From NCBI GenBank assembly GCA_902805675.1, contig CADCTA010000047.1, positions 1 through 51,900 on the forward strand: a DNA stretch of 51,900 nucleotides, read 5' to 3'. The position numbers were made by a program, and so were the translations under genes. This DNA is from an uncultured Chthoniobacterales bacterium (lineage in GTDB: Bacteria > Verrucomicrobiota > Verrucomicrobiia > Chthoniobacterales > UBA10450). The notes below the pieces were generated by a model. The model saw only the letters and a program-made list of their open reading frames with translations, was not told the origin of the DNA and did no database searches. Shown here piece after piece: positions 25,740-37,101 of the stretch (position 1 is its first letter; each line of letters begins with the position of its first letter).

Positions 25740-26780
25740 ATGTCGGTTCGCCGATACATTCCGGCGTTCATCCTGCTCGCGGTGGTCGCCTGCGCCGACG
25801 CGCAGGAGCCTGCACATCAAACGCAAGTCCCCACTCCGGCTCCGCAACCGCAATCGGCTGACACACTCAGCCGTGAGGTTAAGGAAGTTTTCGCAAAGTC
25901 GGCCAGGGCCGTCGTCAAGATTCGTGGCCGGGATAAGCACGGGAAACTCGTCGGCACCGGCTTCTTCGTGGATCCGACTGGCACTCTCTACACCGCATTT
26001 TCAGTGGGCGCTGACGCTCAGGACATCACGGTCGAGTTCGACGGAAAAGAACTTCCCGCGCGCGAGATGATGAGCGACCGCCGGAGCGGCTTGGCGATGT
26101 TGAAGGTGGACGATCTCACGACGCCATCGCTGCCGATCGGCCGTTCGAAGGAACTCGAAGTCGCCACCCCCGTGCTGACCGTCGGCTTCCCACTCGATCT
26201 GCCGCAAACGCCAAGCTTCGGGATGGTCGCCGGTTTCGATCGCAAGTACCTCGGCCGCTATTTCTCCACCAGCCATCTTCGCGTGAACTTGCCCACCCAG
26301 CGCGGCCAGGCCGGCGCACCGGTGCTCAACTTCAAAGGCGAAGTCGTCGGCATCGTGGTCAGCAGCATCGATAATGGCTCTGCCGCCTGCCACGCGCTGC
26401 CGATTGATGCCGCGGAAAAGATCCGCGGCGACTACGTGCGCTTCGGCGAGGCGAGGCACGGCTGGGTCGGCATCAACGTGGCACCTTCCGCGCGTGAAGT
26501 AGAAGGCTCACGCGCACAGTTTACGGAGATCATGCCCGAAACCCCGGCTGCCGACAGCGGCGCGCAGCCGGGCGACATCCTGCTTCAAGTGGGAAACACG
26601 AAAGTGCGCGAGCCGGAAGATGTGATCGACGCCTCGTTCTTCATCACGGCGGGAGATACGATTCCGATCGTCGTGCAGCGCGGAGACGAAAAGCTCACGC
26701 TCACCGTCGAAGCAGGGTTTCATCCGGCGGCTCACCGGCCGCCGAAGGTGGCATCGCCGCCGTTCGGTCTCGGCAGGTGA
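25740..26780 (+). CDS. Catalytically dead HtrA-like PDZ protein (pseudo-protease), probable lipoprotein
   Basis: 346 residues from ATG 25740 (an upstream ATG at 25683 would add 19 basic residues). N-terminus SVRRYIPAFILLAVVAC fits a lipoprotein signal with Cys18, or a short signal peptide. The chymotrypsin fold is recognisable (GTGFFVDPTGTLYTAFSVGADA...) but all catalytic positions are lost. The His site reads S88 (AFSVG for NHVV), the Asp site G117 (SGLAML for TDLAVI), and the Ser site A191 (GQAGAP for GNSGGP). A PDZ domain follows (about 245-330, PETPAADSGAQPGDILLQVG). It probably binds unfolded or C-terminal peptides and signals rather than cleaving. Operon partner of the ECF sigma factor and zinc protease. 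Confidence 0.8.
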   Translation: MSVRRYIPAFILLAVVACADAQEPAHQTQVPTPAPQPQSADTLSREVKEVFAKSARAVVKIRGRDKHGKLVGTGFFVDPTGTLYTAFSVGADAQDITVEFDGKELPAREMMSDRRSGLAMLKVDDLTTPSLPIGRSKELEVATPVLTVGFPLDLPQTPSFGMVAGFDRKYLGRYFSTSHLRVNLPTQRGQAGAPVLNFKGEVVGIVVSSIDNGSAACHALPIDAAEKIRGDYVRFGEARHGWVGINVAPSAREVEGSRAQFTEIMPETPAADSGAQPGDILLQVGNTKVREPEDVIDASFFITAGDTIPIVVQRGDEKLTLTVEAGFHPAAHRPPKVASPPFGLGR

Positions 26781-26892
26781 TCCTGCTGAACCTCCGCGGA
26801 GCGCTGTAACATAAGCCCAGGGCTGTCGCGTCATTAGGAGCGCGACGATTCCATAGCAACGCGTCGCATTCGTCGATTGCCGCCGTCTGCTG

Positions 26893-26911
26893 TCATTCCG
26901 ACCGAAGTGGA
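26893..26911. repeat. Solo arm of a type B repeat
   Basis: GTCATTCCGACCGAAGTGG occurs without a matching right arm, apparently a degenerate remnant. Confidence 0.5.
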
Positions 26912-26940
26912 CGATTACTTGCTACTTATGCCTGAGCCCG

Positions 26941-26960
26941 GTCCGGCGTGCGCGCCGGAC
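26941..26960. terminator. Perfect hairpin between pseudo-HtrA and ligA
   Basis: GTCCGGCG-TGCG-CGCCGGAC: an 8-bp perfect GC stem with a 4-base loop, in the 199-base convergent gap. No T-run; it may stop transcription from both sides. Confidence 0.5.
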
Positions 26961-26979
26961 TGAGTAGCCGTCGGAGGCG

Positions 26980-30789
<3,810 letters not shown>

Positions 30790-30812
<23 letters not shown>

Positions 30813-31362
30813 CGTAGGCGAGGTTGTTGTCCCAAACGGGACGCTGCCGCAGAACCCGCTGCTCGAGCTCGATCGGTGCCTCGGCTGGCAGCGCTTTGCG
30901 CGGTTGCGCTGCTGCGACTGCGACGCGCGCCGGTTGCTGCGTCTTCACCGGTGGGCGGCTCTGCTTCGCAACTTTGACGCCGTTCTTCTTTGCCTTCGTT
31001 GATTTTGCGATTCTGGCCGTCTGTTCGGCCTTGCGGGTCGCCACCGTGCGGCGCGTGGTCACCTTCGACATCATCGCCGTCATCACCGTCTTGCCATCGA
31101 ACGATTTGCCATCGCTCGCGCGGCGTGGCTGGAGATCGTTGAAGTATTCACCGACGGCATACTGGTTGTACACCTCAGCTGTCACGATCTGCCGGCGCGT
31201 GGCGCCAGTGCTATCGCGCAGCATAAACGCGTACGAGCCATCAAGACCGTACGAGTGCTCGAATGGGAGTGGCGTCGTGTCCTTTTGGACGATGGTGCCC
31301 TGGTAAGCGCAGCTTCCAAGAAGCACGGCGCACAATGGTGAGAGAAGAAGACGAAAACGCAT
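30790..31362 (-). CDS. Uncharacterised lipoprotein
   Basis: 190 residues. Signal with lipobox LLGSC (about residues 14-18), then about 70 residues of folded-looking sequence (YGLDGSYAFMLRDSTGATRRQIVTAEVYNQYAVGEYF), then a Lys/Arg/Ala/Pro-rich tail. No known domain is recognised. A basic tail on an envelope lipoprotein could bind peptidoglycan or polyanions, but that is a guess. It overlaps the MurQ fusion stop tail-to-tail. Confidence 0.65.
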
Positions 31363-31560
31363 AGGGTGAAAAGGCGGTGAGACGTCCAGTGCATGTAGGC
31401 GAATTGCCGCCGTCCTGCCAGAACTTTGTTGCTATTTATGCAAAGGGCTCGCCAATCGGGAAACTGTGGCCAGTCGAAAACCGTGGAGAAACATGGGTCG
31501 ATAAGCGCAGTCGCGCCTTCGCGCACGAAGCACAAGCAACCTCAACCCTAAGGACAACTT

Positions 31561-31707
31561 ATGCTTTGGACCATCATCGTCGTTTTGCTCATTCTCTGGC
31601 TGCTCGGACTCGTCGGATCGGTCGGCGGAAGCCTGATCCACATCCTGCTCGTTATCGCGCTCGTGGTGCTGATCATCAATCTGCTCCAGGGCAGAAAGTC
31701 GCTCTAG
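31561..31707 (+). CDS. Small membrane protein, lmo0937 family
   Basis: 48 residues: MLWTIIVVLLILWLLGLVGS followed by a second hydrophobic helix and a short LLQGRKSL tail. This is the typical two-helix pattern of the lmo0937 family, of unknown function and often stress-associated. AAGGA lies about 8 bases before the ATG, giving a good ribosome site. It sits 13 bases before the next small membrane gene, with which it is probably co-transcribed. Confidence 0.85.
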   Translation: MLWTIIVVLLILWLLGLVGSVGGSLIHILLVIALVVLIINLLQGRKSL

Positions 31708-31720
31708 CGGCGCCAAACGA

Positions 31721-31942
31721 GTGAAGCCCGCTGGCCTTGTCGGCATCCTCCTGGTCGTGGTGGGCGTGATTGCGCTCGCCTACGGCGGCTATACGAGTTT
31801 CACGACGAAGGAAAACGTCGCGAAGCTCGGGCCGCTGGAGATCAATAAAGAAGAAAAGCGCAGCGTGCCGACTGGACCGATCGTTGGCGGGCTTTGTCTG
31901 GTCGGTGGCATCTTGCTGCTGGTCACGAACCGGAAGAGCTGA
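31721..31942 (+). CDS. Small two-helix membrane protein (DUF3185-like)
   Basis: 73 residues: helix 1 about 5-22, a polar middle FTTKENVAKLGPLEINKEEKR, helix 2 about 52-68. This hydrophobic-polar-hydrophobic layout with a KLGPLEI-type segment is widespread in soil bacteria without assigned function; the family name is tentative. GTG start, 13 bases after the lmo0937-family gene. Confidence 0.65.
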   Translation: MKPAGLVGILLVVVGVIALAYGGYTSFTTKENVAKLGPLEINKEEKRSVPTGPIVGGLCLVGGILLLVTNRKS

Positions 31943-32032
31943 CCCTGCGCGGCGGCTGCGAGCCGGCGGAGCCGTTGTGCGGTGGCGCCGTCCGCATCGG
32001 CGTGGCGAAACGACACGTCCGGTTCCTAAGAC

Positions 32033-32194
32033 GGACTTCGTGAGGTGGCGAAGCGCGCCGAAGGATCTCATGATCGCGCCCCTTACCGCACAATGCAGCA
32101 ATTTTTAACCGACGGTGCGGCGTCGCGCCGGGACGGCCACGGCGTCTCTCGCAGGTGCGTGAGGTCCTTCGCCGTCTCCGCGGCTCAGGATGAC
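32033..32194. repeat. Intergenic inverted-repeat element, type A, copy 4
   Basis: Right arm 32157-32194 (GAGGTCCTTCGCCGTCTCCG... ending CTCAGGATGAC) is canonical; the left arm (about 32033-32071) is diverged. It occupies the 261-base convergent gap between the small membrane gene and htrA and may act as a terminator for both. Confidence 0.7.
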
Positions 32195-32203
32195 CACAGG
32201 AGG

Positions 32204-33700
32204 TTAGCCGCCGGCTTTCAGAACGGCGAACGTCTTGCTGCCTTTTCGGTCGAGGTAAAGCAGGATGCCTTTGCGCGGATCTGCTTTCTGCAGCGCATCG
32301 CGGAACGCCTGCACGTTGCTGACCGGCTTGCCGTCGACTTCCGTGATCACATCCTCGCGTTCGATGCCCTGCGCGGAGGCGAGACTGTTGTCGGCGACGT
32401 CAGTGACGATGACGCCTTGCTGCACGTCGAGGCGTAGACGCTCGGCGACTTCCTTTGTCAGGTCCTGCACCTGGAGGCCGAACTTGTTCAGGTCTTCGGG
32501 CTTCTGAGGCGCTGGCGTCGGGACGTTGGCCGCACGGCCGATCTCCCCCGGCAGCTCGCCGGTCGTAATCGGCAGTTTGATCGTCTGGCCTTTGCGCCAG
32601 ACGATCAAATCAACCGGCTGGCCGATCTTCTTCTTTAGCACCTCGCGCTGCAGTTGCGTGTCGGTGCTGACCGGAGCGCCGTCGACATGCGTGATGACGT
32701 CGAACGGCCGCAAATCACTCTTGTAAGCAGGCGCGTCGGCTTCGATCGTCCGCACCACGACACCTTTCTCGACGCCTTTGAACAGATCGCGAATCGACTG
32801 ATCCTCGCCCAGCGTCTCAATCCGGATGCCGAGCCATGGGCGGATGATGCGCTGGCCGGCGATGAGTTGCTGGCCGATTTCGTTCGCGAGGTTGATCGGG
32901 ATTGCGAAGCCGAGGCCGCGGTTCAGGCCGTTGATCAGCGTGTTCATGCCGACAACTTTGCCGTCGATGTCGCAAAGCGGGCCGCCGCTGTTGCCGGGGT
33001 TGATGGACGCGTCGGTCTGGATGTAATCGGTGATCGAGTAGCCGCCGTTCGAGATGAGGCGGCTGCGGCCTTTTCCGCTGATCACGCCATAGGTGAACGT
33101 GTAGTCGAGCCGGAACGGCGCACCGATGGCGAAGGCAAACTGCCCCACCTTCACCGTTTCGCTGTCGGCAAACTGGGCGACCGGCAGGTTATTCGCGTCG
33201 ATCTTGATCACCGCGACGTCCGTCTTCTCATCGGTGCCGACGAGCTTGGCCTGGAACTCGCGTCCGTCCTTCAGCTTTACGTTGATCTTATCGGCGCCTT
33301 CCACCACGTGGTAGTTCGTGAAGATGTGCCCGTCCGCCCGGACGATGAAGCCGGAGCCTTCGCTCTGCGCCGGCTGTTGATTGCGGGGATTGCGACGTTG
33401 ATCCGGCTGATTCTGAAAGAGGAGATCTTCAAGGCTCGGGTTGTCGTTCGCGTCGCGCTCCTTGCTCGTCTCGATCACGACAACGGTCGGCGCGACAACC
33501 TCGAACACCTTCATGAAGGCGTTGTTTAATTGATGGACGACGTCCTTGCCCTGGTCGGCTGCTGCGGGCGGGACCGTGGCGCTCGGCAGCACCGTGGGTT
33601 CCGGCTGCGCAGTCGGCGGTGCAGCAAAGAGTGGAGCGGCTGCAATGAACGCACCGAGCAAGGAAAGAGTCAGACGTCGCATGAGTGGCAAATTGGACAT
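32204..33700 (-). CDS. degP: Periplasmic serine protease HtrA/DegP, two PDZ domains
   Basis: 498 residues. Signal peptide (about 8-26), a Pro/Ala linker, then the protease domain with an intact triad: H131 (TNYHVVEG), D161 (EKTDVAVIK) and S238 (NPGNSGGP). PDZ1 is at about 285-370 (RPWLGIRIETLG) and PDZ2 at about 405-490 (FGLQVQDLTKEVAERL). It degrades or refolds misfolded envelope proteins. Start ATG 33700, alternative ATG 33682. Divergent from lysine aminomutase. This intact protease contrasts with the dead HtrA-like protein at 25740. Confidence 0.95.
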   Translation of the reverse strand: MSNLPLMRRLTLSLLGAFIAAAPLFAAPPTAQPEPTVLPSATVPPAAADQGKDVVHQLNNAFMKVFEVVAPTVVVIETSKERDANDNPSLEDLLFQNQPDQRRNPRNQQPAQSEGSGFIVRADGHIFTNYHVVEGADKINVKLKDGREFQAKLVGTDEKTDVAVIKIDANNLPVAQFADSETVKVGQFAFAIGAPFRLDYTFTYGVISGKGRSRLISNGGYSITDYIQTDASINPGNSGGPLCDIDGKVVGMNTLINGLNRGLGFAIPINLANEIGQQLIAGQRIIRPWLGIRIETLGEDQSIRDLFKGVEKGVVVRTIEADAPAYKSDLRPFDVITHVDGAPVSTDTQLQREVLKKKIGQPVDLIVWRKGQTIKLPITTGELPGEIGRAANVPTPAPQKPEDLNKFGLQVQDLTKEVAERLRLDVQQGVIVTDVADNSLASAQGIEREDVITEVDGKPVSNVQAFRDALQKADPRKGILLYLDRKGSKTFAVLKAGG

Positions 33701-33783
33701 GTGGTGCGCGGGCGCTGTTCAAACGTAATGCGCGGAGCAATCGCAGCAAACGCCTCGAATACCGGATGCATCCGGCCGTCACA

Positions 33784-33811
33784 TTGACACGATAGTTAAG
33801 GACATTAACTT
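33784..33811 (+). promoter_or_regulatory. Candidate promoter of the lysine aminomutase gene, overlapping a palindrome
   Basis: Perfect -35 TTGACA (33784-33789), 16-base spacer, -10 TAACTT (33806-33811; TA...T positions match). The palindrome GTTAA-GGACA-TTAAC (33795-33809) overlaps the spacer and -10 and could be an operator. The ATG is 16 bases after the -10, so the leader would be very short with no visible ribosome site. Confidence 0.45.
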
Positions 33812-33827
33812 TCGCCTCACACAGAAA

Positions 33828-35033
33828 ATGGTCACACTTGCCACGGGCAAATCGGATGGGAAAGAGTTCGTCTCGCATGCGCCCGGCTTTTGGCCGGATG
33901 TGCCTGCCGAGCAGTGGAACGACTGGAAGTGGCAGCTGAAGAATCGCGTCACCACGCTGGCCCAACTCGAGCAGCATCTCGAGCTCTCGGACGATGAGCG
34001 GAACGGCGTCTTGCTCTCGGGGACGAAGCTCGCGCTCGCTGTCACGCCGCACTTCTTCAACCTGATCGAACGCGATAATCCGGACTGCCCGATTCGCCGG
34101 CAGGTCATCCCGCGGGTCGAGGAAAGCTGGGATTCGCCTTACGACATGGCGGACCCTTGCGGCGAAGATTCGCACATGCCGGTGCCCGGCCTCGTGCACC
34201 GCTATCCGGATCGCGTGCTGTTTTTGGTCACGGATCGCTGCGCCAGCTACTGCCGGTATTGCACGCGCAGCCGGGTGGTCAGCGGAGTGGGGGAACAGGA
34301 GCTGCACACGGAGTTTGATGCGGCGTTCAAGTATCTCGAAGAGCACACCGAGATCCGCGACGTGCTGCTCTCGGGCGGCGACGCGTTGCTCTTCAGCGAC
34401 AATAAACTCGAGAAGATCCTCAGCCGGCTACGTGCGATCCCGCATATCGAGTTTCTGCGCATCGGCACCCGGGTGCCGATTTTCCTGCCGCAACGCATCA
34501 CGCCAGAGCTTTGCCAGATGCTGCAGAAGTACCACCCGCTCTGGATGAGCGTGCACGTGAACCATCCGCGCGAGCTCACGACGGAAGTGAAAGCGGCGCT
34601 CGAGCGGCTGGCGAATCACGGCATTCCACTCGGGAACCAGAGCGTGTTGCTCGCCGGCGTGAACGACAATCTGGAGACGATGCGCACGCTGGTGCACAAG
34701 CTCCTGATGTGTCGCGTGCGGCCGTACTACATCTACCAGTGCGATCTGATCAACGGCTCGTCACACTTGCGCAGCTCCGTCGCGAAAGGCATCGAGATCA
34801 TCGAAGGTCTGCGTGGCCACACGACCGGCTACGGCGTGCCGCAGTTTGTGATCGATGCACCGGGAGGCGGCGGCAAGGTGCCCATCAACCCCGGATACGT
34901 GCTTTATCACGACAACGAGAAGATCGTGATCCGGAACTACGAAGGTGAGATCTTCGAGTATCCCGAGACCGGTGATCAGCGCGTGAACTTCGCGCCGGCG
35001 CGCGAGTATCACGACGAATATCTCTACTCTTAG
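33828..35033 (+). CDS. kamA: Lysine 2,3-aminomutase
   Basis: 401 residues, usual KamA length. Radical-SAM CxxxCxxC at C138, C142 and C145 (CASYCRYC), SGGDALL SAM-binding motif, PLP Lys350 in DAPGGGGKVPINP. It interconverts L-lysine and beta-lysine. No beta-lysine acetyltransferase (AblB) or elongation-factor-P ligase gene is adjacent, so whether it serves osmolyte synthesis, lysine fermentation or EF-P modification is open; at this length KamA is more likely than EpmB. A type B repeat separates it from the convergent hydrolase. Confidence 0.92.
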   Translation: MVTLATGKSDGKEFVSHAPGFWPDVPAEQWNDWKWQLKNRVTTLAQLEQHLELSDDERNGVLLSGTKLALAVTPHFFNLIERDNPDCPIRRQVIPRVEESWDSPYDMADPCGEDSHMPVPGLVHRYPDRVLFLVTDRCASYCRYCTRSRVVSGVGEQELHTEFDAAFKYLEEHTEIRDVLLSGGDALLFSDNKLEKILSRLRAIPHIEFLRIGTRVPIFLPQRITPELCQMLQKYHPLWMSVHVNHPRELTTEVKAALERLANHGIPLGNQSVLLAGVNDNLETMRTLVHKLLMCRVRPYYIYQCDLINGSSHLRSSVAKGIEIIEGLRGHTTGYGVPQFVIDAPGGGGKVPINPGYVLYHDNEKIVIRNYEGEIFEYPETGDQRVNFAPAREYHDEYLYS

Positions 35034-35062
35034 CGTTGATTAGGCTCGAGCCGCGCCGGTTT

Positions 35063-35162
35063 GTCATTCCGACCGGAGTGGAGGGATCTCTAATTTCCTT
35101 CTGCTCCTGGCGCGCTGAGTGCCGGAGGAAGTTAGAGATGTCTCGACTTCGCTCGACGTGAC
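35063..35162. repeat. Intergenic inverted-repeat element, type B, copy 3, possible convergent terminator
   Basis: Left arm GTCATTCCGACCGGAGTGG pairs with right arm ending TCGCTCGACGTGAC, and the inner GATCTCTAATTTCCT pairs with AGGAAGTTAGAGATG. It fills the gap between convergent kamA and the hydrolase gene. Confidence 0.75.
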
Positions 35163-35171
35163 AGGCGGAGA

Positions 35172-36038
35172 TCAGCGGCTGAGTTCTTCGATGATCTGCG
35201 GCAACGCGTCGCCGATGATGGTGTCGTGTGTCGCGCCTTCGATGGGCACGAACGTCGCTATTGCTGGCGCCGACTCGGCGAGCTGCCGGCCCATGTCGGG
35301 CGGGATCAGCGTGTCGGCGGTGCCGTGGAAGATGATGATGCGGGGCGGTGATTCTCGCGCGGCGAGCTCGAGAACGCGTGAGCGGTTGTCGTAGTTCTCG
35401 AGCAACAGGAGCGAGGCGGGCTTAGTGAAGAGTTGCGCGGCCATGTCTCGCAAGCTCGTGAATGGAGCGATCAGCACGGCGCGCTGGATTGGATGACCGG
35501 CAGCGAAGTCGAGCGCTGCTGCCGCGCCTAACGAGAGGCCGACGATCGATAGTCGCGCTGACAAGTCTGCTTCCGACAACTGCAGATGCTCGGCGAGCGT
35601 GGACACCGCCTTGTCCGCGGAACCGCGCGTCGTGGCGATCGCGGCGACGCCTTGGGATGCGCCGTAGCCCGGATAATCGATGAGCAGAAATCCGTCGGCT
35701 TCGTTGCGGCTCATGGCGACGACATCGAGCCAGTCGAGCGCGACTGATGCGTTACCGGTAAACATCACCCACACGCGTGACGGCTGCGCGGCGCCCGAAC
35801 GCGGCGGCACGTAGAAGGCCACCTGATTACCGGCGATGGTCGAGTAACGCAGCGGCACTGCAGCAGGCGGCAACACTCGTTCATACCCCGGCGCGTACTG
35901 CCTCGGGTGATAGATGAACGAGTGTTGACGGAAGTAGAGCAGCGCCGCCGGCAGCGCCACCAAAGCGAGCGCGAGAATCAGCAGCGTCACCATCCATGAT
36001 CGCAGCCGCGTGCGCTTTCGAGGTTCAGCTTCGCTCAT
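35172..36038 (-). CDS. Membrane-anchored alpha/beta hydrolase
   Basis: About 288 residues: an N-terminal basic segment and one membrane helix (about residues 16-36), then a serine hydrolase fold with nucleophile motif GLSLGA, Asp in HGTADTLIPP and His in GATHDTI. It resembles the BEM46/YqiK-type small hydrolases of unknown substrate. ATG 36038 is preferred over an in-frame TTG at 36047, although GGGGAAG abuts it. A TCGTTAGGC motif lies inside at 35526. Confidence 0.8.
   Translation of the reverse strand: MSEAEPRKRTRLRSWMVTLLILALALVALPAALLYFRQHSFIYHPRQYAPGYERVLPPAAVPLRYSTIAGNQVAFYVPPRSGAAQPSRVWVMFTGNASVALDWLDVVAMSRNEADGFLLIDYPGYGASQGVAAIATTRGSADKAVSTLAEHLQLSEADLSARLSIVGLSLGAAAALDFAAGHPIQRAVLIAPFTSLRDMAAQLFTKPASLLLLENYDNRSRVLELAARESPPRIIIFHGTADTLIPPDMGRQLAESAPAIATFVPIEGATHDTIIGDALPQIIEELSR
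35526..35534 (-). other. TCGTTAGGC motif, site 8
   Basis: Within the minus-strand hydrolase gene, read there as Ser-Leu-Gly with TTA (TCG TTA GGC). Confidence 0.7.
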
Positions 36039-36143
36039 CTTCCCCAATGTTTTCGCGCGTCACAGCGCGGAACGTCGCGAACATCTGCATAAAACATCGC
36101 GTGTTTCCTTGACGCTCCTCGCGCGTTTTGAAGTTATCGATGC

Positions 36144-36173
36144 GCGCGAACTCTCCCGCGGGCGAGTTCGCGC
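36144..36173. promoter_or_regulatory. 30-base palindrome upstream of the ACIII operon
   Basis: GCGCGAACTC at 36144-36153 mirrors GAGTTCGCGC at 36164-36173 around the self-complementary centre TCCCGCGGGC. It lies in the 337-base divergent gap 36039-36375 between the hydrolase and ActA, and could be an operator, or a hairpin stopping readthrough. Confidence 0.5.
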
Positions 36174-36274
36174 AACGATTTTGTGACGGAATTTGCAGCG
36201 TGAACGATTTTCCTTTTGCCATCCCAATCGCGGTTCATAGAGTGGCCGTCACTGTGGCTTCGCGCTGTTGTTTT

Positions 36275-36280
36275 TATAAT
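36275..36280 (+). promoter_or_regulatory. Candidate -10 element for the ACIII operon
   Basis: A perfect TATAAT 96 bases before the ActA start, in an AT-rich patch (TTTTTATAATTCTG). No good -35 at 16-18 bases; the sigma preferences of this phylum are not known to me, so this is tentative. Confidence 0.35.
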
Positions 36281-36375
36281 TCTGAACCGTGCAGCGAAGC
36301 ACATCCTCTCCCGCAGCCTTCCGCGTTTGTAGGTTGTCGGCTGCGAGCGCGTGACAGGGCGGTTCGCTAGGCTGT

Positions 36376-37101
36376 ATGGCGAACTTTTTCCCACGCTGGT
36401 CGAATTGGCTCCCGCTCAAGATCCTGGTTTGCGCCGGGGTGACGGTGACGGCGTTGACCGCCGCAACGTGGTACTACGCGACACCGAAATATACCCGCGT
36501 CGGCTACGAGCCGATCCAGCCGAACCCGTTCCCGCACGACATTCACGTGCAGCAGCTCGGGATGGATTGCCGCTACTGCCACAGCTTCGTCGACGTGGCG
36601 GCACACTCGAATATACCCGACACGCAGACGTGCATGGCGTGTCACTCGCAGGTGCAAAAGGATAATCCGAAGCTCGAGCCGGTGCGGGTGAGCTGGAAGA
36701 CGGGCGCGCCGGTGGAGTGGGTGCAGATCCATCGCACGCCGGATTTCACCTACTACAATCACGCCGCGCACGTGAACCGCGGCATCAGCTGTCACAGCTG
36801 TCACGGACAGGTGAATGAGATGCGCGTGGTGCACCACGATCAGCCGCACAGCATGGCGTGGTGTCTGGATTGCCACCGCAATCCAGAGAATCACCTGCGG
36901 CCGAACGATCAGGTTTACAATCTCGACTGGAAGCCAGGTGACGTGAACCCGGCGGAATTTGTGGCCAAGTACGGCCAGCCGAAAGATGCGAAGGAAGACT
37001 TCTCGAAGAAGCAGAAGCTGACGCAGCAGGAGATCGGCCAGACATTAAAGGAGCGGTGGAATATCCAACCGCCGTTGAATTGCCAGGGTTGCCACCGATG
37101 A
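36376..37101 (+). CDS. actA: Alternative complex III pentaheme cytochrome c, ActA
   Basis: 241 residues: one N-terminal membrane helix (about 12-32), then five CxxCH heme sites at C65 (CRYCH), C86 (CMACH), C139 (CHSCH), C163 (CLDCH) and C236 (CQGCH). It is the periplasmic multiheme subunit of ACIII, which oxidises menaquinol or ubiquinol and passes electrons to cytochrome c or an oxidase. The ATGA overlap with actB (ATG at 37098) shows coupling. This is the first gene of the ACIII operon. Confidence 0.95.
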   Translation: MANFFPRWSNWLPLKILVCAGVTVTALTAATWYYATPKYTRVGYEPIQPNPFPHDIHVQQLGMDCRYCHSFVDVAAHSNIPDTQTCMACHSQVQKDNPKLEPVRVSWKTGAPVEWVQIHRTPDFTYYNHAAHVNRGISCHSCHGQVNEMRVVHHDQPHSMAWCLDCHRNPENHLRPNDQVYNLDWKPGDVNPAEFVAKYGQPKDAKEDFSKKQKLTQQEIGQTLKERWNIQPPLNCQGCHR

